From Gemella cuniculi DSM 15828 (GTDB lineage Bacteria > Bacillota > Bacilli > Staphylococcales > Gemellaceae), in the NCBI RefSeq assembly GCF_000425665.1, contig NZ_KE384434.1, forward strand, positions 11,864 to 73,656: a DNA stretch of 61,793 bases, in the 5' to 3' direction. This document shows, one piece after another, positions 34,086 to 43,079 of this stretch. The notes beneath the pieces were generated by a model. That model had not been told where the DNA came from. It saw nothing but the letters and a program-made list of their open reading frames with translations, and did no database searches. Position numbers and translations under genes: made by a program. The stretch's first letter is position 1, and each line of letters begins with the position of its first letter.

Positions 34086-36514
34086 CTACCTCACTTCTTC
34101 AGGCTTGGTAGTCATCTTCTGATAAAGAATCGTATCTTTCGGAAACTTATCAAGGAAAGGCACAATGGTATTTCCAAAGAAAAGTAGTCCCTCACCCTCG
34201 TTGGAATTAGTAACATATCTGAGCTGTGGAAGTGAGATTTTAAGTTTTCTTGCAAGTATCTCTCTATCTCCTGAAGCCTGATTAAGCATTAAGACAAAGT
34301 CCGTATTATCAAAGATATTTTCAATTTCCTTACTCATAAGTAGATCTTTGACATTTTGCGTGATACCTGTCGGGATACCTCCCCATTTTCTAAAACGCTT
34401 CCAAATTTCTACCGAATATGAAGCTGTCTGCTCATCTTTTAAAAGTAAATGAAACTCGTCAATATAGTATCTTGTAGCCTTGTTTCCTCTGTTTTGCGAT
34501 ACCTTGTTCCATACCTGATCCTGAATAACAAGCATTCCATTTTCTTTAACTGACTTCCAAGCTCTTTAATATCAAAGCAAAGCAGCTTCTTATTTAAGTC
34601 CACATTTGACCTGTGATTAAATACATTAAGAGAACCCGATACATAGATTTCCATCTCTGTTGCCAGCTTCTTACCGACCTTTTCTTCCTGCCCTTTTAAC
34701 ATATCGTATAGATCCCCCAGTATCGGCATATTCTCAGGCGTGGGATTTTCAAAATACTTTTCATAGATTTTAGGAAGGCACCTATCTATAACGGATTTTT
34801 CTTCTGCCGTAAGTCCGCTGCCGCCAACTACAAGCTCAAGCATACTCATGATGAAGTTTGCCTTGTCTTTAAGCGGTGCATCCCCATCACCATAGTTCAT
34901 GTTAATATCAAGGGGATTTAAGTAGTCTTTTGACTTACTGCTGACTTTAATGACTTCTCCCTTAAACTGCCTTACAAGGTTTCCATACTCGCCCTCCGGA
35001 TCGCAGATAATCACATCATCATCTGTTACAAGAATCGCATTTGCCATTTCACGCTTTGCAGAAAATGATTTACCGCTACCCGGTGTTCCGAGAATTAGCC
35101 CGTTCGGATTTTTTAGTTTCTTTCTGTCTGCCATAATAAGGTTATGACTTAAAGCATTTAGTCCATAGTAAAGACTGTTACTTGAATTGATGAAAAGCTC
35201 CTCTGTGGTAAAGGGTATAAAGACTGCTGTTGATGAACTTGTCAGTCCTCTATCTATTTCAATCTTATTTACCCCAAGAGGCAGCACGCTCACTAAGCCT
35301 TGCTCCTGCGTATGATCAAGTCTTTTTATCTTACAGTTATGCTTATTTGCAATGGAGCTTATCTGGGAGGTAGTGTTATCGAGCTTTTGCAGCGTCCTTG
35401 CAAAGTTCATAAAGATAATCGTTACAACAAACATCCTCTCATCTCTTGTCTGCAAGTCTTTTAAGAGGCTTTTTACATCTTCCCCATAGGTAATTAAATC
35501 CGATGGAAGAATATCCATGTCATAGCCTGACCTTACCGCCTTTTTGTTTTCTTCAATTCGCATCTTATCAATATCAGTATTTTTTCGTTTTACCATCTTG
35601 ATGGCTTCCGATTGGTCGATTGCCTTGATATGAAAGGAAATATTGATATTGTCATCAATATCCAAAAACTCGGCAAGCATACGATCTGAAAGCTCACTGG
35701 CAAGAATTTGAAAATGGCTGACTGATCCGATAAATTTTCCAAACTTAAAGTATCTTGACGGTGTAAAATTGAACTCAGCCGGCACGATGTATGTCTTGGT
35801 ACTCTCTCTTTTCTTTAAGTCCTTATATGAAAATTCAAAGGTCTTATTAGGATTTAATATATCGTGAAGTATCTTTAGCCTTTCTTCTCCGTTAAGGCTT
35901 TCCGCTCTTACGCCCATGCTTTTAAGACTCGACAATATATCTATCTCCAGTCTTTCAAGTTTTGAAATAGCCTGTTCTAAATTATCCGCTTCCACTGTAA
36001 ATGTTACATACTTTGATTTTTTCAGTCCGTTATTTCCTTTTACAATCTGACTTTTAAGCATCTCCCTAAACTCAAGGCGTATATCGTCAAAGCCGTCTTT
36101 TTTATCCGGTATCTGAATTGCCGATTTCATTTCTTCGTTTCTTCCGAGCTGATTGATGTAGGAAAACTGAATCGCTATGCTTGGATCAAAGGAATTTAGA
36201 AAGTTCGCAAACTGATTAAAAATCAAATCTCTATCTTCATCTAAAGCAAGCTGATAGTTAATGTCCTGAAAGGCTATGCTTTTACTGAAGTGCTTTTCAT
36301 CAAGCTGGCATATCCCGCTTTTTAAAAGTCTAAGATATGGAATGGTATCTTCTACCGTATAGCGTTTTTGCTCTTTCCTAAAGATAAGATCAAGTAATCC
36401 TCCCTTATCTTTTAAGGGCTTCGTCTTACTTTTCTTTAAGTCCTGCTTTTGACTTCTTAATGCCTTTTTGTTTTCTTCTAACTTTAGCTGCTGAATTTTT
36501 CTTTTCTTGTTCAA
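34086..36514 (-). pseudogene. VirB4-type conjugation ATPase, split by a one-base frameshift
   Basis: N-terminal part 34439-36514 (691 residues, MNKKRKIQQLK...) carries the VirB4 N-terminal domain, Walker A ILGTPGSGKSFSAKREM and DVIICDPEGEYG. It goes out of frame after ELGSQLKK. The C-terminal part 34086-34535 resumes at GMLVIQDQVW and has TRYYIDEFHLLLKDEQT (Walker B region) and KWGGIPTGITQNVKDLL. One A is missing in the run GAAAATGG near 34545. As read, the protein lacks Walker B, which would abolish transfer. Sequencing error in the A-run is the main alternative. The gene start overlaps the PrgI gene by 90 bases in another frame. Confidence 0.82.
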
Positions 36515-36815
36515 GGTAAACCTCCTTTCTCACTCTCTTTTGTGGCTGATAAAACTTATGAAGATAGATATGCTTAAAATATTTCTCAAATGCCAGTCCG
36601 TCCTTTTCAAAGAGAGTGATGAAAAATATAGGAAGTGTTGACACAATAAGAAATATGACAGCTATATCATTCGGCACAATTTTTCGCATAAATAAATAGA
36701 CCGGTATTCCAACAAGTCCTGCAATGGTAAATCCTATGAGCTGCCTTTTCGTTAAGTTAAAAGCTACTTTTGTCTTTACCTTCTTTAAGTCTTTTGGGAT
36801 TGGTACATACGCCAT
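36426..36815 (-). CDS. PrgI-family (VirB3-like) membrane protein
   Basis: 129 residues: MAYVPIPKDLKKVKTKVAFN, then LTKRQLIGFTIAGLVG and two membrane helices (about 29-45 and 50-68), followed by a basic tail. This is the PrgI signature in Gram-positive type IV secretion systems, always before VirB4. The tail overlaps the VirB4 start by 90 bases. Confidence 0.88.
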   Translation of the reverse strand: MAYVPIPKDLKKVKTKVAFNLTKRQLIGFTIAGLVGIPVYLFMRKIVPNDIAVIFLIVSTLPIFFITLFEKDGLAFEKYFKHIYLHKFYQPQKRVRKEVYLEQEKKNSAAKVRRKQKGIKKSKAGLKEK

Positions 36816-36818
36816 AGC

Positions 36819-37082
36819 TTACCTCCCATCCTCTTTTTCCTTTGACAGCTCCTCAAAGTGTTCATATATAGATCCAATTTCATCCTGAATAATTGCAAGC
36901 TGTTCATCTGTGCTTTTATTGTATCTTTCCTGCATTAAGCAAAAATCATTATGGCATCGACCGATGTCCTGTGTTCTTTCTTCCAAGTCATTCACCTTGT
37001 TTAAAAGTCTGATTCTGTCAATCACTGCTATAATCCCTGCTCCAATTCCTGCTCCTGTAAATACTGTTTTTCTTCTGTTCAT
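36819..37082 (-). CDS. small ICE transfer-region protein, unknown
   Basis: 87 residues: N-terminal hydrophobic stretch (TVFTGAGIGAGIIAVIDRI), then a coiled-coil region with CHNDFCLMQERYNK. It lies between the VirB6-like and PrgI genes with spacings of 17 and 3 bases, so it belongs to the operon. No family recognised; likely a small membrane-associated component of the channel. Confidence 0.65.
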   Translation of the reverse strand: MNRRKTVFTGAGIGAGIIAVIDRIRLLNKVNDLEERTQDIGRCHNDFCLMQERYNKSTDEQLAIIQDEIGSIYEHFEELSKEKEDGR

Positions 37083-37099
37083 ACTATCCTTCCTTTCTT

Positions 37100-37963
37100 T
37101 TAGTGTGCATTTAATACGCTTTTGGCCAGTGTTCCGCTCTTTAGCATCATTAACCCCAGCAAAACCGCATATCCAAGTATCGTCATGGTACTTGTGTGTA
37201 TATCTGTTATCTGTATTGTCTTAACTAATACTGCGTATATTCCAAGACAAACCATTAAAAAGAGTCCTTGTAGTCCAAGTGCAAACAGTCCCTTGATGTA
37301 ATTCGTACCGATTTGTCCCCATTCTTTGTTTCCCATTGTGGCAAACGGAATAGCTGAAACCGATGAGTAAACATAAATCTCAAACATTCTTCCGTAAACC
37401 ACAAGCATGATTACAACGGAGATTACCTGTATAACAACCTTGATGAGGGAAGTTTCAAAGAGAATCACGACAAGCTCCCCCAGTCCTTTATCTTTTAGAG
37501 AATCAACCATTGCCACTATCTGATCTCCGGAAACGGTGGCAGAGGTGTTTATCACCCCTGCCGCCTTATTTACCATGTGTTGTGCCACATCAAATACCGC
37601 CATTGAAAACTCAAAGGCATGAGATACTAACCATACAGCAATCCACATCTTGATGATGTACTTGAAAAATTCAAAGGTGTCTGTATCGTGCATATTGTTC
37701 TTCTGCATTACCACGTTGATAAGCTCGATACAAAGAACTGCTGTGATAATTAGCCCTGCTATGGGAATGATTACGGAATCGTTAATGCTTTTGATAAAGG
37801 CAAATACATCTCCGTTCCACCCCATAGGAGTTTTTCCTACATCTGTTGCAACTGCACCAACTTTATCGTTGATATCAAGAAACATGGACTCTAAGTTTGC
37901 TTGGATACCACCCAGTAGAAGCTCCTTAAAGAATTCTTCTATCTTGTCGAATATTCCAAACAT
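37100..37963 (-). CDS. VirB6/TrbL-like polytopic channel protein
   Basis: 287 residues with six to seven hydrophobic segments. Begins MFGIFDKIEEFFKELLLGGI, with a conserved W in GWNGDVFAFIKS and the pattern YSSVSAIPFATMGNKEWGQI, typical of the inner-membrane VirB6-like component of Tn1549-family ICEs. RBS GGAGAG. Directly follows the Maff2 gene. Confidence 0.82.
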   Translation of the reverse strand: MFGIFDKIEEFFKELLLGGIQANLESMFLDINDKVGAVATDVGKTPMGWNGDVFAFIKSINDSVIIPIAGLIITAVLCIELINVVMQKNNMHDTDTFEFFKYIIKMWIAVWLVSHAFEFSMAVFDVAQHMVNKAAGVINTSATVSGDQIVAMVDSLKDKGLGELVVILFETSLIKVVIQVISVVIMLVVYGRMFEIYVYSSVSAIPFATMGNKEWGQIGTNYIKGLFALGLQGLFLMVCLGIYAVLVKTIQITDIHTSTMTILGYAVLLGLMMLKSGTLAKSVLNAH

Positions 37964-37982
37964 CTAAGCTCTCCTTTTCTTC

Positions 37983-38198
37983 TTACTTGAGTAAATTAGC
38001 AAGAAGTGGAATAAGCTTAAGTCCGATAAGGACAATGCCTCCGCCCGCCATTAGCTGCTTAATACCTTGAGACTTTGCACCAGGGTTGTCATTACCATAT
38101 CCTTCCATCAGGTTGATAACGCCCCATGCTCCAAGTCCTGCTCCTACTGCCATAACCAAAATTTTTAATACATTTACCGCCTGTGTAAAAAATTCCAT
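37983..38198 (-). CDS. Maff2-family small membrane protein (VirB2-like position)
   Basis: 71 residues, two hydrophobic helices separated by NLMEGYGNDNPGAKSQGIKQ, the Maff2 family signature. It sits between SSB and the VirB6-like gene. Size, topology and position resemble VirB2 pilin-like subunits, which is inference; the family is known only from mobile elements. Confidence 0.88.
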   Translation of the reverse strand: MEFFTQAVNVLKILVMAVGAGLGAWGVINLMEGYGNDNPGAKSQGIKQLMAGGGIVLIGLKLIPLLANLLK

Positions 38199-38201
38199 AA
38201 T

Positions 38202-38513
38202 TTATTCCTCCTCACTTTCTTCTTTCTTTTCAATCTTGTTATATGACTTCACTACAAAGTTTTTGTAAGTCTTTCCCTCTTTTTCACGCTTCTTAAAGTA
38301 ACCGAATATATGAATCAAATCACCTTTTTCAAAGTCCTTTGCTTTCTCTACTTTTTCTCCATAGGCTGCACAGTTAATGTACTCCTTGCCTTTTCCGTAC
38401 TTTTTTACAAGCGTAAAGTTTGCAACTTCCACTTCCTCGCCCTCTTTTTCAAAACTTGAAAAAATCGGCTCTGCCAATAAGTTAGCGTTGATGTTAATCA
38501 TTTCCTGCTTCAT
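38202..38513 (-). CDS. ICE single-stranded DNA-binding protein
   Basis: 103 residues with an OB-fold pattern: MININANLLAEPIFSSFEKE, VEVANFTLVKKYGKGKEYIN, AAYGEKVEKAKDFEKGDLIH, FGYFKKREKEGKTYKNFVV. Shorter than chromosomal SSB and without its C-terminal DDDIPF tail. It protects the transferred strand. A degenerate relative is at 10118-10685. Confidence 0.82.
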   Translation of the reverse strand: MKQEMININANLLAEPIFSSFEKEGEEVEVANFTLVKKYGKGKEYINCAAYGEKVEKAKDFEKGDLIHIFGYFKKREKEGKTYKNFVVKSYNKIEKKEESEEE

Positions 38514-38553
38514 TTAAAATTTCTCCTTTTTCCATCTTCATCTTCAATAAAAA

Positions 38554-38584
38554 AGCGACCGGAATTATTACTTTTCCAATCGCT
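38554..38584 (-). terminator. hairpin with U-tract between VirD4 and SSB genes
   Basis: AGCGACCGGAA (38554-38564) pairs with TTCCAATCGCT (38574-38584) over 11 positions with two G-U pairs; the minus strand continues UUUUUUAUUG. It may set the level of the downstream transfer genes. Confidence 0.65.
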
Positions 38585-38665
38585 GATGCTCTTACTATTT
38601 ATTTTTTTCTTTAAGTGGGACTTCTTATCCTTATCATTTTGCCTCCTGATTTTGATATGAAAAAA

Positions 38666-38695
38666 GCAGTAAATCTATTTTTTTAGACTTACTGC
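38666..38695 (-). terminator. hairpin overlapping the VirD4 stop codon
   Basis: GCAGTAAATCTA (38666-38677) and TAGACTTACTGC (38684-38695) pair with one mismatch; UUUUUUC follows on the minus strand. The stop codon of the coupling-protein gene is inside the upstream arm. Confidence 0.65.
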
Positions 38696-40485
38696 ATTCT
38701 TGTAACAACCGTATCCCTATTCAGTTTTGCTTTTCCTTTTCGCTTCATGTAGCTTTCTATGTCAAATAAATTCTTCTTGTCATAATCTTCAAGAAGCTTA
38801 TAGTTCTTATGCTTTGTAATATCGAATTTATCCGATAGAAAAGGTCTAACGCCTCTAAGTTGAAAAATACATTTACTGCCATCCATAACCGTTATCTCAT
38901 CTTGGCTCATCAGCTCCTTGCCTGTCTTTTGATAGTTAAACCCGAAAGACTTTTGATTGCTTCTTGTTTCTGATGTGTTATACAGGTCTATGGTTTCTTT
39001 ACCAAGCGTTTCGGATAGCTCCTTAAGTGTGGTCTTTTCCTTTCCGCCAAGAAATAGGGTACTATCACAGTTGCCTACAATGGTATCGGCATTATCCTTA
39101 TATATCGCTTTTAGCTGAGATTGTGCCTGAAGGATTATACTCGCTGATATTTCTCTGGAACGGATTGTAGCAATGAGCTTTTCAAACTTTGGAATTAAGC
39201 CGATATTTGCAAACTCATCAAGTAGGCATCTTACATGAACAGGTAATCTTCCTCCATACACATCGTCAGCCTTATCACATAGCAGGTTAAATAACTGTGA
39301 GTACATAATAGATACCACAAAGTTAAAAGTATCATCTGTATCAGAGATAATAACAAATAAGGCTGTCTTTCTATCTCCGAGGGTATCAAGCTCAAGTTCA
39401 TCTTCTTTCATAAGCTCCCGTAGTTCCTGAATATCAAAGGGAGCAAGCCTTGCACCACAAGATATAAGAATAGATTTCGCTGTTTTGCCGGCAGCCAATT
39501 TGTACTTTTTATATTGCTTGACTGCAAAGTGTGTAGGTTCTTTCTTTTCCAATGCTTCAAATAACCTATCAATGGGATTCATATAGGTTTCATCATCTTC
39601 TCTAACTTCTGAAGCATCTATCATATCAAGTAGAGTTGCAAAGTTCTTTTCTTCTCTTGGAGCTTCATAGAAAATGTAGCCTATAAGGGCTGTGTAGTAG
39701 AGTTTTTCGGCTTTCACCCAAAAATCCTCACCTGCTTTTTCTCCCTCTCCCTTGGTGTTTGCGATGATTGTCTGTACCAATTTGAGTATATCTTTTTCAC
39801 TTCTAAGGTAAGCGAATGGATTGTACTTCATGCTCTTTTTGAAGTTGATGGTATTTAGAATTTTTATCTCATATCCGTTATCTTCAAGCATCTTACCGCA
39901 CTCAAGGACTATCGTTCCTTTCGGATCGGTTACGCAATAGCTGCTGTGCATTTGCATGAGGTTAGGTTTTACATAAAACCTTGTTTTTCCACTTCCTGAT
40001 CCACCTATGACAAGAACATTTTTGTTACGAGCATATTTAGGATTAGCCGGTCTGCCATTCATGGTTAATCGTTCTGTTTGAGTAAGCAATATATTGTTTT
40101 GAAACTTTTCGTCCATATATGGCTCTATATCTTTTCTCGTTCCCCATCTTGCTGATCCATACTCTTTCCCCTGTCGGAACTTTTTTGCGTTTTTCCCTTT
40201 GGTATAGACAATGAATTTAATTAAAGCCGCTACTCCTACTCCTATTAGAATGTCAGCCACATGAATACTTGGAAGAAAGCTCATCGTGTTAATCTCCAAT
40301 ATCCCTTGAAAGATTTTGTCTATTATATCGCCACCCACATAGCTTCTTACATGATGAGAAAAGATATTGCCCACATATAAAAATGCAAGATAGGGAATGT
40401 TCTGTTTTAGAAACTTTGCCTTATTTTGCACTTTGAATAAGCCTTTGATGTCTTTTAGTATCTTATCCATCATAAGCATCATCAC
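38689..40485 (-). CDS. VirD4/TraG-type coupling ATPase
   Basis: 598 residues. Two N-terminal membrane segments, Walker A VIGGSGSGKTRFYVKPN (about 150-166), the KGTIVLECG segment, Walker B LPVHVRCLLDEFANIG and the motif ILQAQSQLKAIY. This is the T4SS coupling protein that brings the relaxase-DNA complex to the channel. I keep the first start (RBS AGGGGG just upstream); MDKILKD slightly downstream is equally possible. The start overlaps the antirepressor gene by 23 bases. Confidence 0.94.
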   Translation of the reverse strand: MMMLMMDKILKDIKGLFKVQNKAKFLKQNIPYLAFLYVGNIFSHHVRSYVGGDIIDKIFQGILEINTMSFLPSIHVADILIGVGVAALIKFIVYTKGKNAKKFRQGKEYGSARWGTRKDIEPYMDEKFQNNILLTQTERLTMNGRPANPKYARNKNVLVIGGSGSGKTRFYVKPNLMQMHSSYCVTDPKGTIVLECGKMLEDNGYEIKILNTINFKKSMKYNPFAYLRSEKDILKLVQTIIANTKGEGEKAGEDFWVKAEKLYYTALIGYIFYEAPREEKNFATLLDMIDASEVREDDETYMNPIDRLFEALEKKEPTHFAVKQYKKYKLAAGKTAKSILISCGARLAPFDIQELRELMKEDELELDTLGDRKTALFVIISDTDDTFNFVVSIMYSQLFNLLCDKADDVYGGRLPVHVRCLLDEFANIGLIPKFEKLIATIRSREISASIILQAQSQLKAIYKDNADTIVGNCDSTLFLGGKEKTTLKELSETLGKETIDLYNTSETRSNQKSFGFNYQKTGKELMSQDEITVMDGSKCIFQLRGVRPFLSDKFDITKHKNYKLLEDYDKKNLFDIESYMKRKGKAKLNRDTVVTRMQ

Positions 40486-41194
40486 CCCCTATCAAAAGTA
40501 AAAGAAAATGCCTGCCTTTAGGTGTTACAAAGGTTTGAATACCTACTGCATCATTATCGTTTCTACACCATTCCTTAATTTCAAAATATCCCTTGTTGTT
40601 CTTGGCGTAAGGAAGGAGCCTGTTTTTCTTATCCCTGTAAATAAGCTCCTTATCTATTAGAAACTGAATGAACACTTTCTGCGGAATATGAAGCTCCTTT
40701 GCTGTATTTCTGAAATTAGTAAGCAAGTTATTATCCATCAGTTCATCGAAATACTCGGCTTTCGGTTCTAAATCCCCAATCACCTTCTCCTTTTCTGCAA
40801 TGAGATTATTGGCAAGAAGCACCGCATTAGCAAGTATCTCTTCTTTTGATAAATTCTCTTGATTTTTGATATATCCGCCGTTTTTGCGAATGCTCGGAAG
40901 CACATCTTTTGTAACCCAACGCTTAAACTCTTTCGCCTGTGGCAGCTTGGAAGAGAGGATAAGAGAATATACTCCTGACTCATTGATTAAGGTTACTTCC
41001 CTCATTTGACCTGCGTACCCGATTTGGGAACGCAGCTTATCTTCTTCATCTACATGAACCATAACCACTTTTCTATAATTGCTGTAACCAAGCAATTCTG
41101 CGATTTCATTTCCAATAAAGAAAAACTCACCGTCTTTTTCAATTACAGTGAGTTTCCCGAATTTCATATTTTCAAATGTTCTTAAATTACTCAT
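40463..41194 (-). CDS. BRO-N/KilAC-type antirepressor of the ICE
   Basis: 243 residues. BRO-N domain (TFENMKFGKLTVIEKDGEFF, GNEIAELLGYSNYRKVVMVH, LINESGVYSLILSSKLPQAK, FKRWVTKDVLPSIRKNGGYI) followed by an ANT/KilAC-like C-terminal domain (NFRNTAKELHIPQKVFIQFL, GYFEIKEWC). Phage-type antirepressors of this build relieve repression on DNA damage; here it sits inside the transfer operon and may act as a switch for transfer. It overlaps the genes on both sides. Confidence 0.88.
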   Translation of the reverse strand: MSNLRTFENMKFGKLTVIEKDGEFFFIGNEIAELLGYSNYRKVVMVHVDEEDKLRSQIGYAGQMREVTLINESGVYSLILSSKLPQAKEFKRWVTKDVLPSIRKNGGYIKNQENLSKEEILANAVLLANNLIAEKEKVIGDLEPKAEYFDELMDNNLLTNFRNTAKELHIPQKVFIQFLIDKELIYRDKKNRLLPYAKNNKGYFEIKEWCRNDNDAVGIQTFVTPKGRHFLLLLIGGDDAYDG

Positions 41195-41675
41195 AAGCTC
41201 TGCTCCTTTTGCTTATTCTTAACTTTGTCTTTAGTGATAGTGTCTTTTGCCATCTCCTTGAATTTCTCAATATTCTTATGGATAGATTCTTTCCTTTCCG
41301 TTTTCTTTTCTGATTCTGAAAGAGCGTACTTAAAGGCTTTGTCCATGACTTTCATATCTTTAGCCTGAAAGAATACCGAGTGTTTACCTGTCTCCTTATC
41401 TTTCATTACCGAAAACTTAACACCGTATCTGTTCAGCTCTTTTTTAGTTCCTTAAGCTCTGCTTCTTCAACCGGAATTTCTTCAAGCTGTCCTTTTTTTA
41501 CCATATTTTTTAGCTTTACTTCATTGCCTTCAGCTTTAACTAATTTTCCTAAACTTCCATATTGCTTTGATTGTTGATGTAATTTATTGATATGATTTAG
41601 TATCTCTTGATATGTTGCCTTTAAGACATTAACTTCAATATTAACTACTCTATTAGAAATTTCTTCATTTATCAT
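41191..41675 (-). CDS. pcfB: PcfB-family (DUF3801) protein read through a possible -1 frameshift
   Basis: The N-terminal part 41433-41675 (80 residues, MINEEISNRVVNIEVNVLKA) ends ELKELKKS and a stop. The C-terminal part 41191-41406 (MKDKETGKHSVFFQAKDMKV) continues the family in the -1 frame; joined, the sequence reads ELKELKKELNRYGVKFSVMK, the normal PcfB core. The junction is CTA AAA AAG AGC TGA, that is an A AAA AAG heptamer in the zero frame, the classical -1 slippery site. Either programmed frameshifting or a lost A explains it. PcfB helps load DNA onto the coupling protein. Confidence 0.65.
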
Positions 41676-42700
41676 CAGTAACCTCCTTCCCTCATATCAT
41701 AACTAACAAGGGCTGTATAATAAGCATCCATATTACTTGGTGCATTATATGCTGCTGTTAAAATAAATGCTCTAACATTTCTTATTTTAGCTTCATTCTC
41801 TGATAAAGCATTTACAAGATACTCCATGTGTGATGAATCTAAACTTCTAAATCTCTCTTGAACTATATATGCGGGTAACTTTGTTTGATTGATAGTAACT
41901 GTATCATCTGCATTTAATATCATTACATCAGCTAAAACTCTAATAATTTCATCATATGTTCGTGCAATAATCTTATTTCCTAACTCCATATGTTCATTAT
42001 ATCCTGTACTTTCTCTAAGTTCTTCTAAACAGGATTGATATGATTTTATTTTTTTATTACCTCCCTCCAATCCGCCCATCATATACAAATCTTTATGTTC
42101 ATGGATGGGTAGGTGGGAGGAACTCTCTGAAGAAATCTTTGATGAATTATTTGTAGTAATCTCTGGTAATGGTTCATGCAAGCTGCCATAATGCATTGGT
42201 AGATTTTCATCAAATGCATCGGTGCTATATGCGTCATTGCATTGGTGCATTTTGCACTCTTCCATTAGTGCATTTTGCCCTAATGCATTGTGCATAGTAT
42301 TTCGACTTTCTTTCTCTAAAATTTTTCTTTCATGCTCCAGCTTTTTCTTGTTCAGCTCAAGATATAATTCTTCTAATTTTTCATCATTTATCGTGTACCA
42401 TTTTGTTTTATCTCTTGGATCTTTATTATAGTTTCCTATCAAAAGATACCCCGCCTTTTCGAGCTTAGCAAAAGTTCTTTTTACTGTATCAACACTCATA
42501 TAGTCGAAGTCTTTTTCTTGCCATGCTCTTATAGAATTGTATGTCCAATATTTCTCGTCATGATAGTTTTTACCGGACTTCTTATTTATCTCAATCCAAT
42601 AGTTGATCTGTTGCAATACTAAGGCTTCATTTAACCCTAATGCTCTTGCCAATGTTTTATTTGCGATAATAGGTTGTTCATCAAATAAATACATATTCAC
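41675..42700 (-). CDS. ICE replication initiator (winged-helix, DUF6017-type)
   Basis: 341 residues. N-terminal winged-helix domain MYLFDEQPIIANKTLARALG, ALVLQQINYWIEINKKSG, SVDTVKRTFAKLEKAGYLLI; variable middle with MHNALGQNALMEECKMHQCN; C-terminal conserved domain (YDEIIRVLADVMILNADDTV, VRAFILTAAYNAP). This is the replication initiator typical of Tn1549-like ICEs, which replicate autonomously when excised. The middle part of the gene contains TGCATT repeats that may be its origin. Preceded by a terminator hairpin and RBS AGGAGGAAG. Confidence 0.82.
   Translation of the reverse strand: MNMYLFDEQPIIANKTLARALGLNEALVLQQINYWIEINKKSGKNYHDEKYWTYNSIRAWQEKDFDYMSVDTVKRTFAKLEKAGYLLIGNYNKDPRDKTKWYTINDEKLEELYLELNKKKLEHERKILEKESRNTMHNALGQNALMEECKMHQCNDAYSTDAFDENLPMHYGSLHEPLPEITTNNSSKISSESSSHLPIHEHKDLYMMGGLEGGNKKIKSYQSCLEELRESTGYNEHMELGNKIIARTYDEIIRVLADVMILNADDTVTINQTKLPAYIVQERFRSLDSSHMEYLVNALSENEAKIRNVRAFILTAAYNAPSNMDAYYTALVSYDMREGGY
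42192..42296. repeat. iteron-like TGCATT repeats inside the replication gene
   Basis: Five exact TGCATT (42192, 42238, 42246, 42269, 42284) and two variants (TGCATC 42215, TGCATA 42291) in 105 bases, including the 11-base repeat GTGCATTTTGC at 42245-42255 and 42268-42278. Replication genes of many Gram-positive replicons carry their origin as repeats within the middle of the coding region. Confidence 0.5.
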
Positions 42701-42741
42701 ATCATCTTCCTCCTTTCTTTTTTGATTTTTGGCATGAAAAA

Positions 42742-42767
42742 AGGTGATAGTATTTTATCTATCACCT
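42742..42767 (-). terminator. terminator between CD1845-like and replication genes
   Basis: AGGTGATAG (42742-42750), 8-base loop, CTATCACCT (42759-42767), perfect 9-base stem; on the minus strand followed by a run of U. Confidence 0.75.
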
Positions 42768-42778
42768 CATTAGTTTCT

Positions 42779-43069
42779 TTATATTTCTTTCAATCTATCT
42801 CTTGCAAATTCAATATATGCTGTAGCCCATAATGCTATTTTAGGTAGTCCATAAGGACTTATCAAAAATGCTATTATCAGTACCTGAATAAAGGTCATTA
42901 TGTCTTTTTGTATAAGTGCTGCAATCGAACCTAATGCCACTAAGAATGATAATATTCCTAAAATCATTCCGCTAACACTGATTATGAATTTTAGAAAAGA
43001 AATTAGTATTGATAGAAGTAATATTATTGGAAACAAAATTATCTTTAATATCCACCTCATATAATACAT
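42779..43069 (-). CDS. CD1845-family small membrane protein
   Basis: 96 residues with two or three long hydrophobic segments (about 5-60) and the C-terminal ISPYGLPKIALWATAYIEFA characteristic of CD1845-family ICE proteins. First ICE gene inside the rlmD end, ten bases after the rlmD stop, so it can be transcribed from the rlmD promoter. Followed by a terminator. Confidence 0.75.
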   Translation of the reverse strand: MYYMRWILKIILFPIILLLSILISFLKFIISVSGMILGILSFLVALGSIAALIQKDIMTFIQVLIIAFLISPYGLPKIALWATAYIEFARDRLKEI

Positions 43070-43079
43070 CTCCTTTCTC

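Noticed and set aside
34535-34560. Programmed frameshift in the VirB4 gene
   Set aside because: The context TTA AAG AAA ATG is not a classical slippery heptamer (the second tRNA would not re-pair), so an indel or sequencing error is more likely.
42192-42296. TGCATT repeats as a CRISPR-like array
   Set aside because: Repeats are six bases with irregular short spacing inside a coding gene, and no cas genes are present.
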